Assembly: GCF_002911665.1 (NCBI RefSeq)
Contig: NZ_MTBP01000001.1
Location: forward strand, 248,001-312,000
DNA: 64,000 nt
Origin: Actinomadura rubteroloni
Lineage (GTDB): Bacteria > Actinomycetota > Actinomycetes > Streptosporangiales > Streptosporangiaceae
Direction: 5' to 3'
Part shown: positions 45,072 to 53,836 of the stretch, in pieces
How the letters are laid out: each line of letters opens with the position of its first letter
Numbering within the stretch: the stretch's first letter is position 1
The notes under the pieces: model-generated
Database searches by the model: none
What the model was told of the DNA's origin: nothing
Seen by the model: only the letters and a program-made list of their open reading frames with translations
Program-made: the position numbers and the translations under genes

Positions 45072-46328
45072 ATGGAGCCCGATCACCGCGCGCAGCCCGA
45101 ACGCGTGCACGTCCTGCGCGGCGTGCGCGCCGCCGTGCTGCCCGGCCCGCACGACCCGGAGGGCTCGCGGCTGCCGTCGCGGTGGTGGCTGCGGATCCCG
45201 ATCCTCGTCCTGCTGGGCGGCCTCGCGATCGGCTTCACCGGCGGCTCGATCGCGATCCAGCTCAACGTGTTCCACCAGCACCTGCCCGAACTCGCCGCGA
45301 TCGTGCTCGCCACGGCCCAGTCCGCGCCGGTGCTGCTCGCCGCGTACCGGCCGATGACGGCGTGGCGGGTGAGCGCCGCCGGGTTCGTCGCGGGCGCGAT
45401 CCTCATGGCCGGGACGGACTTCAGCCCGTGGCCGGTGACGTCGATGCTCGCGTTCACGGTCGTCCTGTTCTTCGTCGGCACGTCGAGCGAGCGCGAGACC
45501 GCCGTCGGCGCCGGCGCCGCGACCCTCGTCGGGCCGCTCGGCGTCGCGACCGTCGTCGGCATGGCGAGCTGGTTCGCGCTGATCCTCGCGGCCGTCGCGG
45601 CGACCGCGCTCGTCTTCGGCAACGCGGTCGGCGAGCGCCGCGCCGTCGAGGCGCAACTGCGGGTCCAGGAGGAACTGCGCGACCGCGACCTGGCCCGGCA
45701 GGCGATCCTGGAGGAACGGGCGCGCATCGCCCGCGAGCTGCACGACGTCGTCGCGCACCACATGTCGGTGATCGCGCTCCAGGCCGAGGCGGCGCCGTTC
45801 AAGATCCCCGAGCTGCCGCCCGCGGCCGTCGAGACGTTCGGGCTCGTCCGGGACGCGGCCCGCGACGCCCTCACCGAGACCCGCCGCGTCGTCGGCCTCC
45901 TGCGCAGCGAGGACGAGGGCGTCGAGCGCGCCCCCCAGCCCGGCCTGGACCGGCTGGACGACCTGGCCGCCGGCGCCCGCCGCTCCGGCCTCGACGTGGA
46001 CGTCGTCGTGACGGGCGTCCCCCGCCCGCTGGACGCGGGGGTGGACCTGTCGGCGTTCCGGATCGTCCAGGAATCCCTCAGCAACGCGATCCGCTACGCC
46101 CCGGGCACGACCGTCCGCATCGAGGTCGCCTACAACGCCGACGCCCTGGCCGTGACGATCACCGACGACGGCGCCCGCACGCCCGTCCCCACCGCCTCCG
46201 GCGGCGGCAACCGCGGCCTCGTCGGCATGCACGAACGCGCCACGATGCTCGGCGGCACCCTCACCGCGGGCCCCCACGGCGAAGGCTGGACCGTCCAAGC
46301 CCGCCTCCCCTACCCGGCCCCCGCCTAG
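45072..46328 (+). CDS. Orphan sensor histidine kinase (HisKA_3 family)
   Basis: 418 residues from ATG 45072, with AGGGTG about 7 bases upstream (a GTG at 45063 is an alternative). Four to five membrane segments lie between about 40 and 185. Dimerisation/His box: ERARIARELHDVVAHHMSVI. ATPase: SAFRIVQESLSNAIRYAPGT (N box), VTITDDGA and NRGLVGMHERATMLGG. This is the NarL-partner type of kinase, normally followed by a LuxR-type response regulator; none is adjacent. The conflict island begins where that partner might be expected. Confidence 0.9.
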   Translation: MEPDHRAQPERVHVLRGVRAAVLPGPHDPEGSRLPSRWWLRIPILVLLGGLAIGFTGGSIAIQLNVFHQHLPELAAIVLATAQSAPVLLAAYRPMTAWRVSAAGFVAGAILMAGTDFSPWPVTSMLAFTVVLFFVGTSSERETAVGAGAATLVGPLGVATVVGMASWFALILAAVAATALVFGNAVGERRAVEAQLRVQEELRDRDLARQAILEERARIARELHDVVAHHMSVIALQAEAAPFKIPELPPAAVETFGLVRDAARDALTETRRVVGLLRSEDEGVERAPQPGLDRLDDLAAGARRSGLDVDVVVTGVPRPLDAGVDLSAFRIVQESLSNAIRYAPGTTVRIEVAYNADALAVTITDDGARTPVPTASGGGNRGLVGMHERATMLGGTLTAGPHGEGWTVQARLPYPAPA

Positions 46329-46341
46329 CCCGGCCCTTCCG

Positions 46342-46367
46342 CCTGTTTCTTCAAATCTGGAAACAGG
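46342..46367 (+). terminator. Hairpin after the histidine kinase
   Basis: CCTGTTTC pairs with GAAACAGG (8 bp, 10-base loop) 14 bp after the kinase stop. It is AT-richer than other terminators in the window and marks the left edge of the conflict island. Confidence 0.5.
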
Positions 46368-46651
46368 AAACCGCTTCTCGTCACAGATTCCCCGGGTGAT
46401 ACTTGCTGGCGGCAGTGGAACTACAGGGGGGTCGGCCGCGCCGGTCCGCATCAACAAGATCCATAACAGATTGCGGCGCGGAAGACCGAGGGGAGAGGAC
46501 GGGTATGCACAGTCACGCCTTCATGGGAATGATCTTGGAACGCTCGATGACGCCGACCGGATGAGGCCAACGCGGCCCGGACGACGTGCACCGACGTTTC
46601 CGGGCCGCGATTCGTCCGGTCCCGGCGAGACGAAGAAGGCACCATGTGCTC
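46368..46651. other. Left-edge spacer of the conflict island
   Basis: 284 bp without a confident gene. It includes a 19-codon frame at 46505-46564 whose ATG follows GGGGAGAGGAC; this may be a leader peptide or chance. No att-like repeat, tRNA or insertion-sequence end was seen. Confidence 0.3.
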
Positions 46652-46834
46652 ATGGCGGAGAAGTCCCCGGAACTCGGCCGCGAACTCCGGCGTGCGCGCG
46701 AGGAGGCGGGATTGTCGCTGAACGCGTTCGCCGGACGCATCCCGTTCAGCGAGGTCGCGAGAGCGAAACGGCATCGCGGCGGCGGTCACGCGTCCGTGTC
46801 ACGACCTGATCCGATGGCGTCTTCCTGGAGGTGA
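46652..46834 (+). pseudogene. Truncated XRE-family HTH gene
   Basis: 60 residues. MAEKSPELGRELRRAREEAG and LSLNAFAGRIPFS match the first two helices of actinobacterial XRE regulators. After PFS, where such proteins normally continue with a recognition helix, the sequence changes to an unrelated basic tail and stops. The stop lies inside the ribosome binding site (GGAGGTGA) of the next gene, so even if it is a remnant its translation could be coupled to that gene. Confidence 0.6.
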
Positions 46835-46837
46835 CCG

Positions 46838-47809
46838 ATGGAATTCAGCGCGGAGCACGTCGCGGCCGAGCTGAAGAACCTGTGCCGGGGATTCGGCATC
46901 GACGATCCCGCCGCGCCGGCGCGCATCGGCGGCGCGCTGCGGCACGTCGCCGGGTTGACCGACGGGGACGGGCCGGCCGAGCAGGTCGCGAAGGTCAGGC
47001 TCCGTCTGCTGGACCTGGCGGACGGCCTTCCGCCGAACCTGGCCGCGACCGCCCGCGTCTCGCTCGGCCTGGACGGCCCGAGCGACCACCGCGTCGGAGT
47101 GCGGATCAGCCATCTGGCCGCCGAACTCCAGTGCGATCCCCGCACGGTCCGCAGACGCGCGGACGCGGCCTTCCTGCGCCTCGCCGAGGAGGCGCTGGCC
47201 ACGACCGGCGGGCCGGGACCGCGCCGCGGCGAGGACCCGTGTCATGTCGGCCGGCTCAAGGTCCTCGTCCTGTTGGAACGGTCGACCGTCGAGGTCATCG
47301 AGGAGCGGCACATCGTCAGTCACCGCGACGGTCTGACGGAGATCGAACATTCGCACACCGTCGTTCCCCCCAACGACGAGCGCTCTTCCCTCGATCCTCT
47401 CGATCTCGGGATCACCGTGCTGCGGGGCGGCGTTCTGACGTCCCAGGAACGCGTGTCCACGTCCCGGGTCGGATTCCGGGTACGGCTGCCACATCCTTTG
47501 GACCGGGGGAAAGGCCACGACGTCACCATCCGGCTCACCGCGGCAGTGGCGCTGGCACCGTTCTACGTGTGCACGCCGAGGTACGCGTGCCGCCGGTTCG
47601 ATCTCACGGTCCGTTTCGGGACCACGATGCCGCTGCCCGAACACGTCCGGCTCATCGAGGACGAACTGCCGCTGGAAGCGGGCGATTCCTCGCTCCAGCG
47701 CACGACCGTTCCGATCGACGCCGCCAGGGAGGCGAACGCGTCTTTCTCCGGTCTCGAAGCGAACCGTTCCTACGGGCTGAGTTGGGACACGTCCGCGCAG
47801 CGCGAATGA
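46838..47809 (+). CDS. Unknown protein with a putative HTH and beta-rich C-terminus
   Basis: 323 residues from ATG 46838, with GGAGGTGA 3 bases upstream. Residues 1-130 are helical and include a possible helix-turn-helix (SHLAAELQCDPRTVRRRADA). Residues ~140-320 look beta-rich, with a conserved-looking FRVRLPHPLDRGKGHDVTIR and two Cys (YVCTPRYACRRF). No enzymatic motif was recognised. It lies directly after the truncated XRE gene and is convergent with the caspase-helicase. It may be a regulator or sensor of the island. Confidence 0.6.
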   Translation: MEFSAEHVAAELKNLCRGFGIDDPAAPARIGGALRHVAGLTDGDGPAEQVAKVRLRLLDLADGLPPNLAATARVSLGLDGPSDHRVGVRISHLAAELQCDPRTVRRRADAAFLRLAEEALATTGGPGPRRGEDPCHVGRLKVLVLLERSTVEVIEERHIVSHRDGLTEIEHSHTVVPPNDERSSLDPLDLGITVLRGGVLTSQERVSTSRVGFRVRLPHPLDRGKGHDVTIRLTAAVALAPFYVCTPRYACRRFDLTVRFGTTMPLPEHVRLIEDELPLEAGDSSLQRTTVPIDAAREANASFSGLEANRSYGLSWDTSAQRE

Positions 47810-47822
47810 ACCGGCGGTCCGT

Positions 47823-50800
47823 TCAGTCCTCGGGGTCCGGCAGGTCCGCCGCGAGATCGCCGCGTTCGGCCTCGGCACGAGCCATCTCGGCCGCGTCCAG
47901 GACGATCCGCGCGATTTCGCGGCGCCCGCCCACGCCTTCCAGGACGCGCGGCTCTTCTGCCGCGAGGATGGAATCGACGGTTCCGAGCCCGTTGCGCGCC
48001 AGTCCGAGATACACCGGGCGGGCGAGTATGCCGTCCACATAGCGCGCGATCGGAACCAGCCCTTTGGCGATGCCGAGTTCGAGCTGGATCGCGAGCACAT
48101 CCGGCAGGTCGCCGAAGTCCGCCGCGGGATTGACGTGACGGCCGATGTCCACGACGGTGTCGATGATGTCGGCCGTCCGCCGGGCCGTCTGCTGGACGGG
48201 CCCGGTCTCCCCCTTGGTCAGCGCCTGGACCTCCGTGAGTTCACGTTCGATGCGGAACAGCGGTATTCCCGTGCTCCACCGCAGGCAGGCGATACTGCGC
48301 CGCGCGCGGGCGAGCCCTTCGCCCCGCCGTCCGGGATCGGCCATGAGCTTGAGGAGCACGGCCTCCGCTGCTTTCTGCCGTTCCAGGACGCGGCGCAGGG
48401 AGTTGTACTCCTTGTTCCGATGGCTGGAGTTGCGGGAGAACCTGGTGTCCTCCAACTCGACGGCGAGATGGGCGGCGCAGATCAGCGTCATGCGGTTCAT
48501 GCCGTCCGGCGGCACCGCGGCGAGCGCCTCGGCGATCGCCATGACGGAGTCGACGCTCAAGCCCTGCTGGACGACGATCTCGCCGAGCCGCGTCGGCGTG
48601 TACTCATCTCGGGACGACCGCAGGAAGCCCGCTTTTTCGAGGTCCGCCAGAACCGTGCGGACGTCCTTCCGCGAGAACAGTTCTCGCCCGCCGCGCGCTC
48701 CGCTCTGGTGCGAACCGAACGTCCAGGAGATGAACCGGGTGACGGAGGCGACGGACGCCCGCCCCGGCGTCACGGCCGGGCCCGTGAACGCGGAGAGGAC
48801 CAGCGTCCGGAGATCCATCGACGGATCGAGCAGCGCGGACCGCACCGGCTCGGACTCCGCCATCACGTACTCCGCCCACTTCAGCTCCGTATCAATGCCC
48901 CCACGGGTGACGATGAACGAACGCCCCTCCGCGACATGTCCGGTGCGGCCCGCGCGGCCCGCCATGTTCTTGTACTCCGAGACGGCGTACTTCGCGGTGG
49001 GATGGTCCAGTTCGCAGATGACGACGGCGTCCGCCGGCAGATTCACGCCCTGCGCCAGCGTCGTGGTCGCGACGACGACACGGATCTCGCTCCCGGCCTC
49101 TTTGAACGACCGTTCCAGCAGGCGCCGCTCCTCCTCGTTCAAATCGGAGACGTGGAAGGCGACTCCACCGGCGAGGCAACCCCGCAGGAGATCGGCCAGG
49201 CGTCCGGAATCGCTCTGCGGGAGGCTGTCGAGAACCGTCTCGGCCGACGGAAGACGAAGTTCACGGGCGAGCTTCGCGGCGAACGACCGGGCGAGGTCGC
49301 GTCGGCCCCGGAAAACGATGACCTGCTGCCCTTGCCCCACCAGCTCCCGCACAAGACGCGTGGCGAGGTCGTCCTGCGGCCCCGCCGGGGGACCGACGAA
49401 CTGATCCGTTCGTTCCGTACCGTCCTGGTCGCGGTAGCGGTAGCGCCCCGACTGGTCGACCACGCCTTCCAGCAGCGGCGTCTCGCGCTCTCGCATCTGG
49501 ACGAGATCGGCGTTCAGCCACCAGGCGAGTTCCTGGGGCTCGCCGAGCACCGCGGAAAGGCCGACGATCTGCGGGGAGTTCCCGGTGACGCGGCGCATTC
49601 TGATCCAGGTGAACAGGATCTCCAGCAGCGGCCCCCGGTCGGGGAGGACGAGGGACTGGATCTCGTCCACGACGATGACGCCGATCCGGTCCAGCAGTTC
49701 CGGGCGGCCGAACAGAAGGCCGATGAACTTCTCGTACGTGCAGACCGCGAGTTCGAACTCGCCCGTGAGCAGGTCGCGCACCTGGTCCCTCAGCTCACCC
49801 GTGACGCGGATCGCGCGCACCTCGAACGTGCCGTAGGTCTCTTTGAACCGCTCGTACAGTTCGTTGACCAGGGCTCGGCTCGGCAGGAGGAACACCGCTT
49901 TGCGCCCGTGCGCGACGGCGTGCAGCGCCGCGAGTTCGCCGACCATCGTCTTTCCCGACGATGTCGGTGCGCTCACCAGCACATTGTTCCCGTCCAGCAG
50001 CGCCGCATGGTTGATGGCATCGACCTGGAGCCGGTTCAGCCTGCCGATCCGGTCCCGCCACAACCGCAGAACTTCGACCGGGATCCCGGACTGCTCCAGG
50101 CTGGAAAGCGCCCAGGTCGCCGAGATCGGCGAGCCCAGCTTCAGTTCCTCATAGTGCTCGCCCTTCGTGAACACCGGCAGCGAGAGGTTGCCCAGGTTGC
50201 CGCCGAAGGACGGGGTCTGCCGTCGCCTGACCATGCCGGACTCGTGTTCGCCCACCATCCGGAGAACATATTCGGCCAGCTTGAAAACAGGGATCTCACC
50301 GTTCTCGATCACGTTTCCCCGCCCGAGCAGGCCCTGGATGAGATAATGGCTCAGCAGGCCGTGACCGAACTCGTGCACCTCGAAGGCCTTCTCGTGCGCG
50401 GTCGAGGCGGCGAGTACGACGCGGCCGTTTCCGGACACTCTGCTGAGGGCGCGATCGGCCGTTTCCAGGCCGCCCCGGCTCGCGCGCCCCTCCTCCGGCC
50501 TGCGCAGGACCTTCGCCAGCGCGCCTCCGGAGAAGCAGCAGTCCAGCGCGACGATGAGCACCCGGGCCCGGACGGACTCGACCCGCGTCACGAACTCGTC
50601 GAGCCGAAGCGCCGTCGCCTCCAGCCGGTCGGGGTCGGCGTTGTAGGTGGCCAGTTCTCCCGTGGACGTCCCGTGTCCCGAGTAGGTGAGCACGACGACG
50701 TCCTCATCGGTGCTGACGGACGCGAGGTGTCCTATTTCTGTCAGCAATCTGTCCTTGGTGGCATCGGCGTCGGTGACTAGCGTGGGCTTCTCATCGAACG

Positions 50801-50921
50801 CGTCCCAGAACAACGCGTGCAGGACGGCGGCGTCCCGCTTCGCGTAGTTCAGTGCTTTGAACTGCGGAGCCGCATAGTTGTCCAGCCCCACGAACAGGCC
50901 GTGAAATCGCCCGTCGACCAT
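47823..50921 (-). CDS. Caspase-like protease fused to a Ski2-like helicase
   Basis: 1032 residues from ATG 50919-50921. Residues 1-250 are a C14 caspase/metacaspase-like domain with both catalytic residues: TYSGHGTS (His83) and ALDCCFSGG (Cys129). Residues ~280-800 are a superfamily 2 helicase of the Ski2/Hel308 type: APTSSGKT (Walker A, 318-325), VVDEIQSL (DEIQ box, 419-422), GLSAVLG, TTTLAQGVNLP and MAGRAGRTG (motif VI). The C-terminal ~230 residues are helical. Helicase action on nucleic acid may gate the protease, a cell-suicide logic; this is inference. It is divergent from the PIWI-RE operon across 129 bp. Confidence 0.85.
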   Translation of the reverse strand: MVDGRFHGLFVGLDNYAAPQFKALNYAKRDAAVLHALFWDAFDEKPTLVTDADATKDRLLTEIGHLASVSTDEDVVVLTYSGHGTSTGELATYNADPDRLEATALRLDEFVTRVESVRARVLIVALDCCFSGGALAKVLRRPEEGRASRGGLETADRALSRVSGNGRVVLAASTAHEKAFEVHEFGHGLLSHYLIQGLLGRGNVIENGEIPVFKLAEYVLRMVGEHESGMVRRRQTPSFGGNLGNLSLPVFTKGEHYEELKLGSPISATWALSSLEQSGIPVEVLRLWRDRIGRLNRLQVDAINHAALLDGNNVLVSAPTSSGKTMVGELAALHAVAHGRKAVFLLPSRALVNELYERFKETYGTFEVRAIRVTGELRDQVRDLLTGEFELAVCTYEKFIGLLFGRPELLDRIGVIVVDEIQSLVLPDRGPLLEILFTWIRMRRVTGNSPQIVGLSAVLGEPQELAWWLNADLVQMRERETPLLEGVVDQSGRYRYRDQDGTERTDQFVGPPAGPQDDLATRLVRELVGQGQQVIVFRGRRDLARSFAAKLARELRLPSAETVLDSLPQSDSGRLADLLRGCLAGGVAFHVSDLNEEERRLLERSFKEAGSEIRVVVATTTLAQGVNLPADAVVICELDHPTAKYAVSEYKNMAGRAGRTGHVAEGRSFIVTRGGIDTELKWAEYVMAESEPVRSALLDPSMDLRTLVLSAFTGPAVTPGRASVASVTRFISWTFGSHQSGARGGRELFSRKDVRTVLADLEKAGFLRSSRDEYTPTRLGEIVVQQGLSVDSVMAIAEALAAVPPDGMNRMTLICAAHLAVELEDTRFSRNSSHRNKEYNSLRRVLERQKAAEAVLLKLMADPGRRGEGLARARRSIACLRWSTGIPLFRIERELTEVQALTKGETGPVQQTARRTADIIDTVVDIGRHVNPAADFGDLPDVLAIQLELGIAKGLVPIARYVDGILARPVYLGLARNGLGTVDSILAAEEPRVLEGVGGRREIARIVLDAAEMARAEAERGDLAADLPDPED

Positions 50922-51050
50922 CGCCCTGACGCCTTTCGTCCGATGTCGATTACCGCCACCATCCGGGAGCGAACGACACCCTACACAGACCAATCGCGGA
51001 ATCGACAGTGACAAATCACGGACACCGGGCCCGAGCGGAGGACGAACGCA
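50922..51050. promoter_or_regulatory. Shared divergent promoter region of the island
   Basis: 129 bp between the caspase-helicase start and the Cas4-like start, AT-richer than the flanks (50950-51020). Both transcription units must start here or nearby. No palindrome longer than 6 bp was seen, and no confident -35/-10 pair could be assigned. Confidence 0.5.
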
Positions 51051-52694
51051 GTGTCGTGGACGGTGATGCCCGGCATGACCGGCGACACCAATTTCATAAG
51101 GGTCCAACCGGCGAATGTCCGGGACAATGACGAGTCCTGTCCGCAGCAGCTCGCCCTCATGACCCACCCGGCGGTGACCCGGGAAACGGCTGTTCCCCGG
51201 CGGAGCCGTCTCCGGACGACGTCGTCGCTGAACGCGTTGCGCGCGGTCCTCGACCTCATCGAGTTCGACCACCTGCCGCCCGACGCCGCGCTCGCCCGCT
51301 GGCGCGACAGCGCGGGGCACCGCTGCCACCCCGGCCTCGCGGCCTGGACGGCCGAGGCCGTCCGCAATTACCTCATCGCCGCCGAGACGATCGACGCGGC
51401 GTCCGGCATGGCCGAGAACCCGGCTTTCGAGCCCGTCACGCGCGATTGGGCACGTCGGCGAACTGTCCGGAACGGCGACGTCCCCCTTGTGCACGAAGAG
51501 ACGGTGATGGGCCGCCGCCATGCCGGACCGGAGATCCGCGAACTGCGCCTCATCCGCACCTCCTCGGTCGCGAACCGGGCCAGGGACGAAGCGGAGATCG
51601 CCCTCGCGGCCGGCGTGCTCGCCGACGCCCGTCCGGTCCTGGGCTCCTCCCGGGGAAAGCCGTACGTTCTCGGACGCCCTGCGCCGGTCCGTCGCGTGCG
51701 GATCGTTGAGATCGGCTGCGCGGACGGCTCGCACAACGTCCTGTTCGACGATTCCCCGCAGGCGGCGCGCGACAAGTACCGGCGCGACGCCGAAAAGCGC
51801 GTCCACGCGGTGTCCGCCGGCGGCGAGTACAGGCCCGGCAACAATTGCGGCCGGTGTGTGGTGGTCGACCTCTGTCCCGCCGTCCCGGTCCGGCCCGGCC
51901 TTCTCGGGATCTCCGCTCCCGCGGGCACGCGCCGATCGTGGTCGATCTCGACAGGGCGCGCCTACCGGATCTGCCCGGCGCGCTCCCATTTCGCGGACCT
52001 GTTCCTCCCCCGCGACCGGCAGACCGAGAACTCCGGGGCGCCGACGCGCGGCAACGCCGTGCACGCGTTCATCGAAGAACGCCACCGGCGGACGCCCGCG
52101 CAAGCCTGCCGGTCCGATGAGGCACCGACGACACGTGAGGGATGGCGGGCGGGAACGCATTCCGTCACCGGGTTCGAGGCGCGGCTCGGCATTCAGATGA
52201 TCGGAGACCACGCGCTCGTCTGTCCGCTCGGACGTCTCCATGAGAATGCCGACATCCTGCCGGAACGCTATGTGGTGGCCTACGACCCGTCCGCCGATGT
52301 CGTGGTGATCGCGAAGACGGACCTCGTCTATCGCGCGGCGGATTCGTGGGTCCTCCGGGAGACCAAGACGACAGCCCGTTCACTGAACGACGGCGACCTC
52401 CTCGACCGGATTCCCCAGCTCGCGCTCGGGCTGGTGCTCTCGGCGGAAGGTGTTCTGCCCGGCGGGCGAGGCGGCTGCCGGGTGGAGTTGGAACGGCTGA
52501 CCAGCACGGGGCCCGTCGTGTCGGTTCTGGACGCGACCGATCCGGAGTTGGTCGAGCGGGCTCGCCGGATCGTCACCGCATATGCGGAGCAGTGGCGCGA
52601 GGACGAACTCTTTCCGACCAGGCCCGGTAAGGAGTGCAAAGGCTGCGGCTTCGTTCGCTGGTGCCCCGACGCTCCCAAGGGAGCCGCACCGTGA
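51051..52694 (+). CDS. Two-module Cas4/RecB-like PD-(D/E)XK nuclease with Fe-S Cys sets
   Basis: 547 residues from GTG 51051, after GGAGGACG. The C-terminal module (about 295-547) has the nuclease core: GNAVHAFIEERH (motif I), KTDLVYRAADSWVLRETKTT (Asp424, Glu437, Lys439) and IPQLALGL (Gln motif). Four Cys sit in a Cas4/AddB arrangement: C308, C529, C532, C538. The N-terminal module (about 15-280) repeats the Cys spacing (C30, then C266, C269, C275) but lacks a clear D-ExK core, so it looks like a degenerate copy. First gene of the PIWI-RE operon; its GTGA overlap couples it to the next gene. Confidence 0.8.
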   Translation: MSWTVMPGMTGDTNFIRVQPANVRDNDESCPQQLALMTHPAVTRETAVPRRSRLRTTSSLNALRAVLDLIEFDHLPPDAALARWRDSAGHRCHPGLAAWTAEAVRNYLIAAETIDAASGMAENPAFEPVTRDWARRRTVRNGDVPLVHEETVMGRRHAGPEIRELRLIRTSSVANRARDEAEIALAAGVLADARPVLGSSRGKPYVLGRPAPVRRVRIVEIGCADGSHNVLFDDSPQAARDKYRRDAEKRVHAVSAGGEYRPGNNCGRCVVVDLCPAVPVRPGLLGISAPAGTRRSWSISTGRAYRICPARSHFADLFLPRDRQTENSGAPTRGNAVHAFIEERHRRTPAQACRSDEAPTTREGWRAGTHSVTGFEARLGIQMIGDHALVCPLGRLHENADILPERYVVAYDPSADVVVIAKTDLVYRAADSWVLRETKTTARSLNDGDLLDRIPQLALGLVLSAEGVLPGGRGGCRVELERLTSTGPVVSVLDATDPELVERARRIVTAYAEQWREDELFPTRPGKECKGCGFVRWCPDAPKGAAP

Positions 52695-53836
52695 ACGACG
52701 GGTACAACGCGCCCGACGACGATTCCGACGGACGTCGGCGACGCGTCGTCGCCGCCGCTTTGCGCGCCGCCTACGCCTGGACGATGCGCGGCGACCAGCC
52801 GCGCGCGATGCGGGAGGTCGCCCGGATGACCGGCATCGTCATGGAGGCCCACGGTCCGGGGCAAGGCCCGGTCACTCCGCATGCTTTGGTCCAGTGCCTT
52901 CACCGGCCGCTCGGCGGGCTCCTGGACTTCGCCGCGGACGCCGACGAGATGATCCGCGCGGCCGTTCTCCTCGACGGCGACGGCGGGCTCACCGAAGAGG
53001 CGTACGACCTGGCGGCCGAATACGCCATGCCGCTTTCCGGTACCGAATCGTGGTTGCCGACGTGGACCACCATGCACTCCGACCAGATTCGGAACGAAGT
53101 GTTCGCCGGCATGATCGGAACACGGAAACAGGACGACTACGTCCGATACAGGAAGTTCCTCATCGAGCACCCTGCGGGCTCTCGCGAGGAGATCGGCGAC
53201 CTCCTGAGCGGTTCCGGTATCCGGGTCTCCTGGAAGGGATATGGCGACGTTCCCGGCGGCCAGCTCTATCGCCGCAAGAGTGGACCGGCGTGGTGGTGGG
53301 CTTGTCCCGACTGCCGCTGGCCGATGGCCGTGACGGGCACGAAAGTGCGGTGCCGCTACCGCCCGCATGCCGCGGTATTCAGGATCGTCGAGGCCTCCGA
53401 CCGGCGCCCGCCCGCACTCCGGCGCATTGACGAGGGACCGCGCGCGGAACCGCCGAACGCCCGCGAGGCGGAAGGATCGGCCTGCCTGGACGCCGGAGTC
53501 TGGCGGTTCATCGTCGTTCCGGGGGCGAGCGAACTGAGGGTCTGCCGCGAGTTGCGGGAACTCGGCGCGGACGTCCGGCTCTGGCCCGAGTGCGACGCCT
53601 ACGACCTGCGCGTCGTCGCCGGCGGCCGGGAGTTCCGCGTCGATCTGAAGGAATACCGCTCCCCGTATCGCCTGATCGCCGACCTGCGGGCGAAGCCGCC
53701 CCGTGCGCGCGTTCTCCTCCCCAGAACGCACCAGCACCAGGTGGACGTGATCAGGTCAGCGCTTCCCGGCCTGGACGTCGTCACCGAGACCCGGTTCCGG
53801 AGCGAAATCCGACGAGCGCTCAAGGGACACCGGTGA
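52691..53836 (+). CDS. PIWI-RE-associated restriction-endonuclease-like protein
   Basis: 381 residues from GTG 52691, overlapping the previous stop as GTGA. The N-terminal ~190 residues are helical. A short zinc-ribbon-like stretch follows (WACPDCRWPMAVTG, then VRCRYRPH). The last ~115 residues look like a compact REase fold: RFIVVPGASELRVCRELREL, CDAYDLRVV and FRVDLKEYRSPYRL, with Asp305 and Asp318-x-Lys320 as candidate catalytic residues. Position directly before the DinG-type helicase and PIWI-RE genes matches the third member of the described PIWI-RE cassette. Domain subtype (Y, Z or REase) is not certain. Confidence 0.72.
   Translation: MNDGYNAPDDDSDGRRRRVVAAALRAAYAWTMRGDQPRAMREVARMTGIVMEAHGPGQGPVTPHALVQCLHRPLGGLLDFAADADEMIRAAVLLDGDGGLTEEAYDLAAEYAMPLSGTESWLPTWTTMHSDQIRNEVFAGMIGTRKQDDYVRYRKFLIEHPAGSREEIGDLLSGSGIRVSWKGYGDVPGGQLYRRKSGPAWWWACPDCRWPMAVTGTKVRCRYRPHAAVFRIVEASDRRPPALRRIDEGPRAEPPNAREAEGSACLDAGVWRFIVVPGASELRVCRELRELGADVRLWPECDAYDLRVVAGGREFRVDLKEYRSPYRLIADLRAKPPRARVLLPRTHQHQVDVIRSALPGLDVVTETRFRSEIRRALKGHR

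Noticed and set aside
46396-46809. 137-codon frame at the left edge of the island
   Set aside because: No ribosome binding site, overlaps the better supported HTH fragment, and composition looks non-coding.
51051-52694. CRISPR adaptation Cas4
   Set aside because: Cas4-like fold and Cys pattern, but no cas1/cas2 or array, two modules instead of one, and operon context with PIWI-RE.
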